A DNA stretch of 64,000 nt from Clostridiaceae bacterium. GTDB taxonomy: Bacteria; Bacillota; Clostridia; Lachnospirales; Lachnospiraceae. A program made the position numbers and the translations under genes. The notes under the pieces were generated by a model that worked only from the letters and a program-made list of their open reading frames with translations, ran no database searches and was not told the origin of the DNA. Within the stretch, counting starts at the first letter, position 1; the number at the start of each line of letters is the position of its first letter. The DNA lies in the NCBI GenBank assembly GCA_910575435.1, contig CAJTGI010000004.1, forward strand, positions 124,001-188,000, in the 5' to 3' direction. Of this stretch, positions 23,815 to 32,355 are shown in pieces.

Positions 23815-25161
23815 CTACTTTCCATCACGGTTCTCAACAAATTCTCTGATACTGCCAGCCATATACCCCAGTTTCTCCTTAGTCATTCCGGGATACACCC
23901 CAACCCAGAACGTCTGGCTCATAATCCTGTCCGTATTGGTCAAATCCCCCGCAACACGGTATCCCGCGCCTGACCTGCGCATCTCGTCAAAGCAGGGATG
24001 CTTTACGATATTTCCCGCAAAGACATTCCTAGTCTGAATATTCTTCCCCTCGAGAAACTGAGTCAGTTCATTCCTAGAAAAGCCGGCCTGCTCCCTTACC
24101 GTGATAGCATATCCAAACCAGCTAGGTTTCGAGGCACTCTCCGCCTCCGGCAAAACCAGCCACTTCCCCAAGTCAGACATTTTTTCATGTAGATCGTTCC
24201 AATTCTCTCTCCTCCTCCGGGTAAAATGCTCCAACTTCTTTAACTGGGCGCAACCCACTGCCGCCTGCATATCCGTAGCCTTCAGATTATATCCAAAATG
24301 GGAATACACGTACTTATGGTCATATCCCTCCGGAAGCAATCCATGCCTCCCATCATAACGGTGATGGCACGTGCCATCCTGTCCCGGATTGCACCAGCAA
24401 TCCCGCCCCCAGTCCCGAAAGGACCGCATCAGTTTATGCAGCATCGAATCATCTGTATAGACGGCGCCCCCCTCGCCCATGGTCAGATGGTGGGGAGGAT
24501 AAAAGCTTGACGTTCCAATATGCCCCACCGTGCCAGTCTTTCGCCACGTCCCGTCAAGGCAATACTCCGACCCCAGCGCATCGCAGTTGTCCTCAATCAG
24601 CCACAGCTGATGCCGATCGCAAAACTCCCTCACCTCTTTCAGAGAAAAGGGATTCCCTAATGTATGGGCTATCATGACAGCCTTGGTCTTTTCCGACCTA
24701 GCCCCCTCCAGCAGGGATGCATCCACATTATACTCAGGTATGGTCACATCTACAAACACGGGAACTGCGCCATACTGTATGATCGGGGCAACCGTGGTTG
24801 GAAATCCGGCAGCCACGGTAATGACCTCATCTCCCCTTCTGATGCGCCTCTCCCCCAGTTCGGGCGAAGTCAGCGCCATGAACGCTAGCAGGTTGGCAGA
24901 GGACCCGGAATTTACCAGGGAGCAGTACTTCACCCCGAGATACTCCGAAAGGCCATCCTCAAACTCCTGGGTATAATGCCCCGCCGTAAGCCAGAAATCC
25001 AGGGACGAATCCACCAGATTCCTCAGTTCCTCCTGGTCAAAAACCCTCCCGGCATAGCCAATCCGGTCCCCCTCCCGAAAGGCATCCTCCTTCTGGTGAG
25101 CCTCCCTGTAGTATTCCTCTGTCAGCCCCAATATCTGTTTCCTGATTTCCTCTGCTCTCAT
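23815..25161 (-). CDS. rfbH: CDP-4-keto-6-deoxyglucose-3-dehydrase (E1)
   Basis: This PMP- and [2Fe-2S]-dependent enzyme removes the C3 hydroxyl of CDP-4-keto-6-deoxyglucose. The 448-residue protein has an aminotransferase fold in which the PLP lysine is replaced by His (SFYPPHHLTMGEGG, His224/225), the hallmark of E1. Cysteines at 193, 255, 257 and 265 reproduce the iron-sulfur pattern C...C-x-C-x7-C, with the first gap about four residues longer than in the Yersinia enzyme. The start at 25161 has GGAGAGAGC upstream; an extension to 25203 is unsupported. The NADH-dependent reductase partner (E3) is not in the window. Confidence 0.93.
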   Translation of the reverse strand: MRAEEIRKQILGLTEEYYREAHQKEDAFREGDRIGYAGRVFDQEELRNLVDSSLDFWLTAGHYTQEFEDGLSEYLGVKYCSLVNSGSSANLLAFMALTSPELGERRIRRGDEVITVAAGFPTTVAPIIQYGAVPVFVDVTIPEYNVDASLLEGARSEKTKAVMIAHTLGNPFSLKEVREFCDRHQLWLIEDNCDALGSEYCLDGTWRKTGTVGHIGTSSFYPPHHLTMGEGGAVYTDDSMLHKLMRSFRDWGRDCWCNPGQDGTCHHRYDGRHGLLPEGYDHKYVYSHFGYNLKATDMQAAVGCAQLKKLEHFTRRRRENWNDLHEKMSDLGKWLVLPEAESASKPSWFGYAITVREQAGFSRNELTQFLEGKNIQTRNVFAGNIVKHPCFDEMRRSGAGYRVAGDLTNTDRIMSQTFWVGVYPGMTKEKLGYMAGSIREFVENRDGK

Positions 25162-25215
25162 GCTCTCTCCAATCCAATGATCCAAACGATCGTTACGATT
25201 CACACCAACACCAAA

Positions 25216-25992
25216 CTACCTATCCCAGACCTTCCACGAAGCCTCTCCCGCTTGCCACAAATGCTCTAATTGGGCCATATCCCTTTTCGTGTCCATGCAT
25301 TTCCAGAAGCCCTGATGCTTGAAGCACGCCAGCTCCCGGTCCCTAGCCAGCCTCTCCAGAGGCTCCCCCTCAAACACGGTGCCATCCCCCTCCAGATAAT
25401 CAAAAACCCCAGGCTCCAGCACCATATACCCCACATTCACCCATCCCATATCTTCCCTGCTCTTTTCCCGAAATGACTTCACATAGTCCCCCTCTAGATC
25501 GGGAACCCCAAAACGGCCTTCCAGCTTCGCCACCGTCATGGTAGCAGCGCAACCCGACTTATTGTGAAAATCCAGCAATTCCCCGATATTCACATCCGAC
25601 ACCCCATCGCCATATGTCATGAAAAAGGGTTCCTCCTTCACATATTTCCTAATCCGCCGAATCCTTCCCCCGGTCTGCGTCTCCAAGCCCGTATCCACCA
25701 CCGTCACTTTCCACGGCTCTGAAAACTGCTTGTGCACGATGATCTCTTCGCCATTTGTAAAGTCAAAAGTAATATCGCTATTGTAAATATAATAATTTGC
25801 AAACCACTCTTTAATCACATGCTGCTTATAGCCAGCGCAAATCACGAAATCATTCACACCGTAATAAGAATACAACTTCATAATATGCCATAAAATCGGC
25901 TTGTCCCCGATCTCAATCATAGGCTTGGGCTTCAAGTGGGACTCTTCTGAAATCCTCGTGCCAAACCCCCCTGCCAAAATCACTGCCTTCAT
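25216..25992 (-). CDS. rfbF: glucose-1-phosphate cytidylyltransferase
   Basis: It makes CDP-glucose from CTP and glucose-1-phosphate, the entry step to CDP-3,6-dideoxyhexoses. The 258-residue nucleotidyltransferase has LAGGFGTRISEESHLKPKPM at 5-24, where FGTRISEE is the RfbF form of the family motif, and YGDGVSDV at ~125. The start at 25992 follows AGGAAGG; the extra 18 residues upstream are not family-like. The gene lies directly after the reductase gene and before rfbH. Confidence 0.93.
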   Translation of the reverse strand: MKAVILAGGFGTRISEESHLKPKPMIEIGDKPILWHIMKLYSYYGVNDFVICAGYKQHVIKEWFANYYIYNSDITFDFTNGEEIIVHKQFSEPWKVTVVDTGLETQTGGRIRRIRKYVKEEPFFMTYGDGVSDVNIGELLDFHNKSGCAATMTVAKLEGRFGVPDLEGDYVKSFREKSREDMGWVNVGYMVLEPGVFDYLEGDGTVFEGEPLERLARDRELACFKHQGFWKCMDTKRDMAQLEHLWQAGEASWKVWDR

Positions 25993-26049
25993 TCCTTCCT
26001 CGCTTTCACCTTTGCTTCCCGTATAAATATCACATTTCCAAACCAATGG

Positions 26050-26949
26050 TCATGTCAACAGTTTCTCAATCCCACTCTTAAAATCAGTCTCCGGCCTCCA
26101 GCCAGTATCTCGGCATAACGAAGCAATATCCACGCAGATATCCCTGTGATTATCCTCATCATAGGGAATCTCCCCCATTCCCAGTTCCAGCCCCGGGCAG
26201 GCCACATCCCGCATCTGTTCCACATATTCCCGCAAAGGCCGGGACGTGCCGCTTGCCAGGCAATACACTTTATTGCCAGCGGCTCGTTCCCCGATGAGAT
26301 AGAATGCCTTGCCCGCATCATCGCTGTACAGGTAATCCCAGAGATGAGTACCCGGCGTAAAAGAGCAATGCTCCCCCTGCCTCATCTTTGCCAGAGCAGA
26401 AGAAATCATGGTTCCAGGCAGATCATATTTTCCATAGATACTGCAAATCCTCACCCAGAAAAAGTCCATGCCGTACTGCTTGGCCTGGAGGGATGCCAGC
26501 CTGCCTGCGGCATATTTGCACACGGCATAGGCAAAGCAGGGATCCACTGGAGAATCCGGTTCCATCATTCCCTTTCGCACTCCATACTCCGCCTGGGAGC
26601 CCGCTCCCACAAACTTCCTGCAGCCCAGACGCCTGGCCAGAGCCAGGGCATCCAGCGTGTACTGGATATTCTTATGCTGCCGCCCCACGTCATACCGTCC
26701 ATCCCTGTCCGTATCGGTCCATGCCAGGTGATAAAAAACATCACAATTACCCAGTTCATTTGCCTCCAAATCACTCAGGTCAGACAATCCCCGAGAAGCC
26801 AGCCGAAGCCTGTCCGATCTGGGCAGCCTGTCCCGGTGGGGGGAATCTTCCCGCACCAAAGCGGTGACAAGGCATCCCTTCTCCAGGCATATTTCCGTCA
26901 GCGCCACGCCCACTGCGCAAGTTGCCCCGGTAATCACTACGTGATCCAT
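26050..26949 (-). CDS. NAD(P)-dependent reductase/epimerase, YerF/RfbJ-like
   Basis: This 299-residue extended SDR protein has the nucleotide motif TGATCAVGVAL (~7-17), the active-site pair in YAVCKYAAG (Tyr and Lys, ~141-145) and a C-terminal WRPETDF typical of sugar epimerases. Such enzymes reduce the C4 ketone or a side-chain ketone at the end of CDP-3,6-dideoxyhexose pathways (abequose and paratose synthases, YerF). Because the next gene upstream is a YerE-like enzyme, a YerF-type reduction of a two-carbon branch is the favoured inference. Confidence 0.75.
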   Translation of the reverse strand: MDHVVITGATCAVGVALTEICLEKGCLVTALVREDSPHRDRLPRSDRLRLASRGLSDLSDLEANELGNCDVFYHLAWTDTDRDGRYDVGRQHKNIQYTLDALALARRLGCRKFVGAGSQAEYGVRKGMMEPDSPVDPCFAYAVCKYAAGRLASLQAKQYGMDFFWVRICSIYGKYDLPGTMISSALAKMRQGEHCSFTPGTHLWDYLYSDDAGKAFYLIGERAAGNKVYCLASGTSRPLREYVEQMRDVACPGLELGMGEIPYDEDNHRDICVDIASLCRDTGWRPETDFKSGIEKLLT

Positions 26950-26978
26950 CTCACACCTCCTGTCACAGCCATCCCCTC

Positions 26979-28763
26979 CTACAGATTCACCGGAGGCACG
27001 ATCATCTCCGCCGCAAACTCCTCCCTGTCCAAAAATGGATACATATCCTCCAAAGGTTTTGACACCAGCACTCCGTCAGAACGCATGGCAGACGCATTCG
27101 TCGGGATGATTTCCATATCCTGGCAGATCTCCACCTCGATCACGGCAGGCCCTGGCTCCTCCAGGATATTCCCCAGCATCCGCTCACTCTCTGCAATCTT
27201 GTCCAGGTGATAATATTTCAGCCCGAAGGCATCTGCAATCTTGCCCATAGCCGGAAAAGAGATGCCGCTGATATCGCTCTCCCCCACCAGATTTCCCTGA
27301 AAAAACTTCTTCTGCGTCTGCTTGATGGAAAAATATCCGTGATTGTTCATCACGAATACCTTGATATTCAGATTGTGATAGCAAAGCACCTCCAGTTCCT
27401 GGAGATTCTGCATGAAAGAGCCATCCCCCGTCACCGCAATCACTGCGCTGCCCGGTTCCGCAATGGCCACGCCGATGGCTGCCGGAAGGGAGAAGCCCAT
27501 GGTCGCAGTACCCCCGGTGGTAATATGCCGTTGCCCCGGCTTCAGATCCACTGCCTGGGCCACCACGTAAAAAGAGGAACCAGCATCTGAAACCACTGTC
27601 ATATCTGCCGTCATCCTCTGGTTTAGCATGCCCACGAACTGATAATAGTTGATTCCAGCAGAATCATCCCCATACTTCTCCAGGATTACGGGATACTTTT
27701 CCTTCCACTCACGGCACTTGGAAAGCCATCCCTCTGCCCGCACGGGAGGGTGCTTTAAAAGCCCTTCCAGAAATGCCCCCGCATCGCTCTGGATCAGCCG
27801 ATCCCATTGGATTGTCTTCTTTAAATGCTCCTGCCTATCAATGTCCACGATCACCACCCTGGCATCCCGGGCAAACAAATCATATTCATGGCCGACCACG
27901 GACACGGACAAGCGGCTTCCGATGGAAAGAATCAGGTCCGCATTCTGCATAGCAAAATTCCCCCCGCGGGTCCCCTTGGTCCCCACCCTGCCAATATTGC
28001 ACGGATGACCGCCATGTAGCACGTCAATCCCCATAATGGGCGTGACCACCGGCAGCTGCCACTCCTCTGCCAGCCGTGCCAAAAGGTGGCATGCTCCCGC
28101 CAGGCGAATGCCGTGTCCCGCCACAATCACCGGACGCTCCGCCTGAACCAGCAAGTCTGCCACGCACTGGATTTCCTCCCGGGAAGCCGTGGGCCGCTCC
28201 TGGGGCGGCGCAAACCCCGCCAGTTCCTCGGGGGCGATATCAGCGCTCTGCACGTCCAGAGGAATGCTGAGCCACACCGGCCCGGGACGCCCGGAAGCAG
28301 CCTCAAAGACTGCCCTCTCCAGATAATAGCGGATTCGATCCGGCTCACAGACTTCCACTGCCATCTTGGTAATGCTGTCCACGATGGGGACAATATTGGC
28401 CTCCTGCACCCCAAACTGGCGCAAGCCCTCAATGCCTGCCCCTAGCACCGTCTGCCTGCTCTTGGCCTGCCCGGAGAGAAAGAGCACCGGAGTGGAATCC
28501 TGATAACAGTCCAGCACTCCCGTAATGGCATTGGTAGCACCCGGCCCGCAAGTAGTCAGAACCAGACCCATGCCATTCTTCTTCTTTGCGTATGCCTCCG
28601 CCGCCATGGCCGCTGCCTGCTCATGATGGGTGCACCAATACCTAATCTTTCTAGAGCATCCAAAGGAATTGACCATATGCATGCAGCCGCCCCCGGTGAC
28701 CATAAACATATCTTCCAAGCCCTGCTTCTCAAAAAAATCCACGATATAATCAGATACTTTCAT
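26979..28763 (-). CDS. thiamine-diphosphate enzyme, YerE-like (acetolactate synthase family)
   Basis: This 594-residue protein has the three-domain plan of acetolactate synthase. The ThDP-activating glutamate is in THHEQAAAMAAEAYA (Glu48), and the Mg/ThDP motif GDGS...NN is at about 446-475. It is a single-gene enzyme with no small subunit and is embedded between a glycosyltransferase and CDP-dideoxysugar genes. That argues against branched-chain amino acid synthesis. YerE of Yersinia transfers a two-carbon unit from pyruvate to CDP-3,6-dideoxy-4-keto-glucose, giving the branched sugar yersiniose. The gene set rfbF-rfbG-rfbH plus this gene plus a reductase matches that route. The start at 28763 overlaps the upstream gene by 14 bases. 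Confidence 0.75.
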   Translation of the reverse strand: MKVSDYIVDFFEKQGLEDMFMVTGGGCMHMVNSFGCSRKIRYWCTHHEQAAAMAAEAYAKKKNGMGLVLTTCGPGATNAITGVLDCYQDSTPVLFLSGQAKSRQTVLGAGIEGLRQFGVQEANIVPIVDSITKMAVEVCEPDRIRYYLERAVFEAASGRPGPVWLSIPLDVQSADIAPEELAGFAPPQERPTASREEIQCVADLLVQAERPVIVAGHGIRLAGACHLLARLAEEWQLPVVTPIMGIDVLHGGHPCNIGRVGTKGTRGGNFAMQNADLILSIGSRLSVSVVGHEYDLFARDARVVIVDIDRQEHLKKTIQWDRLIQSDAGAFLEGLLKHPPVRAEGWLSKCREWKEKYPVILEKYGDDSAGINYYQFVGMLNQRMTADMTVVSDAGSSFYVVAQAVDLKPGQRHITTGGTATMGFSLPAAIGVAIAEPGSAVIAVTGDGSFMQNLQELEVLCYHNLNIKVFVMNNHGYFSIKQTQKKFFQGNLVGESDISGISFPAMGKIADAFGLKYYHLDKIAESERMLGNILEEPGPAVIEVEICQDMEIIPTNASAMRSDGVLVSKPLEDMYPFLDREEFAAEMIVPPVNL

Positions 28764-30036
28764 CGGCTTCACCCCCCGCCATCTCTGTTTCCATTGTCCG
28801 CCTTTCCATCAGGGATACCAGAACCAGCAGACACTGCAATAAGCCCTGCATAGATTCCGAAGTCATCTCTGCTCCATCCGCATATCTTTCCATATCCGTC
28901 AGCACGCCCTCCACCAAAACTCCCTCTGCCACGGAAAGCCGATTATTCAATTTCTGCCCCTTTCGCACGGATTGCATGATTTTGCCAAAAGGAACCTGTT
29001 CCCAGCCCAAACTTCCCTGCCGGAGCATCTCCACCATCTTAATGATAAAATCGGCCACGTCTCCCACCTTCCCTGCCAGCAGAGATACGTCATGGCTCTC
29101 GTCCACGCCGCAAACCACATCCCGCACAACGGCTGGCGGCACATCCGATACCCGTTCCCAGTCCACAAGGGCATCTTCCAGATTCTCCTCTGTCAGGATC
29201 CCGGAATCTCTCAGTTCCTTGATCCTGTCCACGCCCCCGAAAACAGACATATGGGAAGCCCCCTCCAAGATTACCTTGCCCTTATGCCCATCGTATATCT
29301 CGGGCAAGCCTTCATTCACTCTGACCCAATCTTCTTTCCAAACCTTAAATACCCTGCGCTCCCACTCTGACTTTCCATGCTGGTAGCTATATGAGACCGC
29401 CTCGTCTCCCAGCAAGACGCGAATCCTGCTTTTAGGTATCTGTGCGAGACGATAAAAAAGCCAGAAATATTGAATCCAATAGATATTGTAGTCGTAGACG
29501 CTCTCCCTCTCAAAATACTCTACCGTAAAATCTTCACCCAGCATGGAAGACCACCGAAAGATTACCGTCTGCAAGCTTGTAGCCGTCCATCCCCAGTCCC
29601 GGTAAAGTTCAACTGGATTGGCATCATAGGATTTCTTTGAATGAAAGCGGTCTGCGCATCTTGGAATCCCTCCTAGGAAAATCACGTCTAAGTCCCTCTC
29701 TGCGGACTCCATCACCGCATCCAGACTGCTCTCCCGAAAACGTACCCTGTCCTTTACCGGCCATAGATAGTCATATCGCTCGATCCACCCATATCCGGCA
29801 AATATCATCTCGACCTTTCTTTCCACTGAAATATCAGGATCCATCCGAACATAATGAAAATTAGAATATTGGGATAGATAGGGCTTGATGATCCGCTCCG
29901 TCTCCTCATTATCGCTGGAATCATAATAATACACGTCGATTGGATACTTCGAATACAGTCTCGGAGCCAATCTCATAACCCGCGAAATCATCTCAGGACG
30001 GTTTTTCGTCGGTATGCACATAGCGATCTTTTTCAT
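28750..30036 (-). CDS. GT2-like (GT-A) glycosyltransferase
   Basis: This 428-residue protein starts KKIAMCIPTKNRPEMI, the N-terminal strand and loop of GT-A glycosyltransferases. YYYDSSDNEETERII follows as the nucleotide-binding segment. The usual DxD is not obvious; VKDR at ~93 may take its place, so metal use is uncertain. The C-terminal ~150 residues are helical and unrecognised. It probably transfers one of the sugars made by the adjacent CDP-sugar genes. Confidence 0.7.
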   Translation of the reverse strand: MKKIAMCIPTKNRPEMISRVMRLAPRLYSKYPIDVYYYDSSDNEETERIIKPYLSQYSNFHYVRMDPDISVERKVEMIFAGYGWIERYDYLWPVKDRVRFRESSLDAVMESAERDLDVIFLGGIPRCADRFHSKKSYDANPVELYRDWGWTATSLQTVIFRWSSMLGEDFTVEYFERESVYDYNIYWIQYFWLFYRLAQIPKSRIRVLLGDEAVSYSYQHGKSEWERRVFKVWKEDWVRVNEGLPEIYDGHKGKVILEGASHMSVFGGVDRIKELRDSGILTEENLEDALVDWERVSDVPPAVVRDVVCGVDESHDVSLLAGKVGDVADFIIKMVEMLRQGSLGWEQVPFGKIMQSVRKGQKLNNRLSVAEGVLVEGVLTDMERYADGAEMTSESMQGLLQCLLVLVSLMERRTMETEMAGGEADESI

Positions 30037-30107
30037 ATCTTCCTCCTTTCATAAATTACTCTTCAGAGAATTTATCCAACCTTCCTCTTTCACTCATTTC
30101 TCAGCCA

Positions 30108-31280
30108 CTAGACTAGATACAGCAATATCATTGCAGTGCTGTCCTCATTCTCTAGCACTCTGGCCAGCTCATCGAGAATGGGGTCGCTGTGGGAGAGCGC
30201 CCGCTCAAGACCCATCACGAACATGCCGTACTCTCTCACAGTGACATCTCCCTTCTCCTCCCACACAGACAGTGCGCACAGCTGGATGATGCACCACATC
30301 ACAATCCGAATGAAAAAGGTCTTGCCAAACCGATTCATATCCAGCCAATGGGGAATCCACTCCCGGAAAAGAGCATACACGAAATAATTCTCCATGGCCA
30401 AGGCATACCGCTCATCCCTCCAATGGCAAAATTCGTGCAGCTTATCTTTGAAACCATGCAAATCCCCGCCCCATCGAATAATATCTTCCTTCAATGCAAT
30501 GCCATCCAAATCTACCAGCAAATACTCCAATGCCTCGCTGGATATAAGCAGCTGGGCAAGTTTCAGAATCTGAACCGCCTTCAGTTCTTCCCTCTTCATG
30601 ATAGGTTCCACCGCACCCATCACGGCGGCAAAGTTCTTCTCATCCCACTGGGCCAGCCAGTCCTGCATCTCCTGCCGGCCAAGCTCCCCTTTCCCATGCA
30701 TCTCTTTTATCGCCTGTATGGCAGAGAATAGGACATAGACCTTCCCGGCATTGCAGCCAGCATCGTATTCCTGAAACAAATCCATCAGAGAAGACCTAGC
30801 CAGGGAAAGCACATCATAAAGGCCCACGTCAATCTGTTCAGGCACTTCCTCCGTGCCATCATCAATTTCATCCAAGCAAAATCCAATCCTTTTATTGCGA
30901 AAAAGATATTCTGCCACAACGGGGCAGACAATTTCCACCGTGCACTCCAGCACGTCTCCAAATTCCTGTATCATCCTGGGAAATGTGGTGCATGTGCCCG
31001 AGAGATACTCCTCGCCGCATTCCTGCACAATCTTGCACCAGCCCTCCTCCGTGAGCATAACACATCTGCCATCGCACTGCCTCATGCAGCCATTTTCTTC
31101 ATCCAGGGCTTCCAATATCTTTTCCCCGAAAGGATGGCTCTGAGCCAGTTCTTTATATTTCTCGATCTCTTCCTCCTTTAGCCCAATCTTCCACTTGCCG
31201 CAGCATGTCTTAGGACATTCCGCACCCACGCAGCGGAAATCCATCATCCAGTCCGTGTATAGATATTTTCTTTCCATCAT
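30108..31280 (-). CDS. fliB: FliB: flagellin lysine N-methylase
   Basis: FliB methylates surface lysines of flagellin. The 390-residue protein has the cysteine-rich N-terminus of the family: C17, C22, C26, C27 (CVGAECPKTCC), then CMRQCDGRC, a further CKIVQEC, and CTTFPR near 118. These cysteines are thought to hold an iron-sulfur cluster. The C-terminal half is helical. In Salmonella fliB neighbours flagellin; here it is inside a glycan operon, which suggests methylation and glycosylation of the filament are coordinated. Confidence 0.85.
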   Translation of the reverse strand: MMERKYLYTDWMMDFRCVGAECPKTCCGKWKIGLKEEEIEKYKELAQSHPFGEKILEALDEENGCMRQCDGRCVMLTEEGWCKIVQECGEEYLSGTCTTFPRMIQEFGDVLECTVEIVCPVVAEYLFRNKRIGFCLDEIDDGTEEVPEQIDVGLYDVLSLARSSLMDLFQEYDAGCNAGKVYVLFSAIQAIKEMHGKGELGRQEMQDWLAQWDEKNFAAVMGAVEPIMKREELKAVQILKLAQLLISSEALEYLLVDLDGIALKEDIIRWGGDLHGFKDKLHEFCHWRDERYALAMENYFVYALFREWIPHWLDMNRFGKTFFIRIVMWCIIQLCALSVWEEKGDVTVREYGMFVMGLERALSHSDPILDELARVLENEDSTAMILLYLV

Positions 31281-31305
31281 TCACCATGCCTTTCTTCATG
31301 CTAGA

Positions 31306-32292
31306 TTATGGAAACATTGGCACATCCCGCCCATCTCCCATATCCGTAATATAAGTTCCATACTTCCTTGCAATGGTTATGCTATCTGGAATGCTTGCCT
31401 CATCAATGCATTTTCCCAAAAAGCAATGCAAGTGATTGATTGCGAAAGGATAGCCTGCAAGGGCAGAAAATTCCACGCCCCCCGAGAATCTAGGATTGCA
31501 TTCCATAAAATAATATGCGCCCTCCCTGTCCCTGATAAACTCAAAATTGACGCATCCAACGATATCTAATCTTTCTGCCATCTCCCGGCATTGCTCTTCA
31601 AGGTAACCGTCATAGAACATTTTTACGACAACGCCCAAGCCATTGCCCGTGCGAAGCAATTCCTCCCTTGCGTATACGACGCAGCGGTCATGATCCCTGT
31701 CGCGAAGCACGTCTGCCGTTATGACCTCCCCCTCTATCATGGGCTGAATCATATATTCATCACCCTTATCTTCCATAAATGCACAGATTTCCCTGGCAGA
31801 AGAGAATCGGTGAAGGCCCAGGCTGCTCCTGCCATTGGTTCTCTTGCAGATCAAGGGAAAATCCTTCCAGTCTGCCAGCTCTTCTCTCGCCACCTCCGGA
31901 ATTACACGGCAGCACTCTCTCAGGTGTAATGCGGCCTTCCTTTTATCCCTGCACAGCGAGACCGTGCCCTCATCCTGCATGCACAGGCAAATCCCCAATC
32001 CGGAAAATCTTTTGCGGAACCTATTGAACGCATCCACTTCCACATCTGTCAGAGGGATGATATATCTCACATCTTCCCTGCCGCAGATATCTATGACCGC
32101 ATCAATAAATTCCTCCCCCTTGTCCGCCCTAGGCACCTGATAAAACCCGTCCGCCCGGAAACTATCCACCAGCCATTCCTTGGGATAGATATCCGTGCCA
32201 ACCACATAAAAGCCATATCTTTGCAATTCTTTGATCACAATGCCTGCCGCAGAGGAGCCAATCGCCGTCACCAATATTCTATTCTTACCCAT
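31306..32292 (-). CDS. ATP-grasp ligase, third (PylC/carbamoyl-phosphate-synthase-like)
   Basis: This 328-residue protein has N-terminal RILVTAIGSSAAGIVI, a Rossmann-type ATP-grasp start similar to the CPSase large chain. The ATP-binding core is FPLICKRTNGRSSLGLH (~144-160) and the metal segment is YYFMECNPRFSGGVEF (~255-270). It is shorter than the two ligases at 17286 and 18522 and in the other sub-operon. It probably forms an amide or peptide bond on a glycan precursor; the substrate is unknown. Confidence 0.78.
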   Translation of the reverse strand: MGKNRILVTAIGSSAAGIVIKELQRYGFYVVGTDIYPKEWLVDSFRADGFYQVPRADKGEEFIDAVIDICGREDVRYIIPLTDVEVDAFNRFRKRFSGLGICLCMQDEGTVSLCRDKRKAALHLRECCRVIPEVAREELADWKDFPLICKRTNGRSSLGLHRFSSAREICAFMEDKGDEYMIQPMIEGEVITADVLRDRDHDRCVVYAREELLRTGNGLGVVVKMFYDGYLEEQCREMAERLDIVGCVNFEFIRDREGAYYFMECNPRFSGGVEFSALAGYPFAINHLHCFLGKCIDEASIPDSITIARKYGTYITDMGDGRDVPMFP

Positions 32293-32355
32293 ATCTTTAC
32301 TCCCTGCATCCGTATTCAGTCATCGCCATAAATCTTCTTGCCACCAGTTTTCTGG

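Noticed and set aside
26979-28763. Branched-chain amino acid acetolactate synthase (ilvB)
   Set aside because: There is no ilvN, ilvC or ilvD nearby; the gene is inside the CDP-dideoxysugar block with overlapping or closely spaced neighbours.
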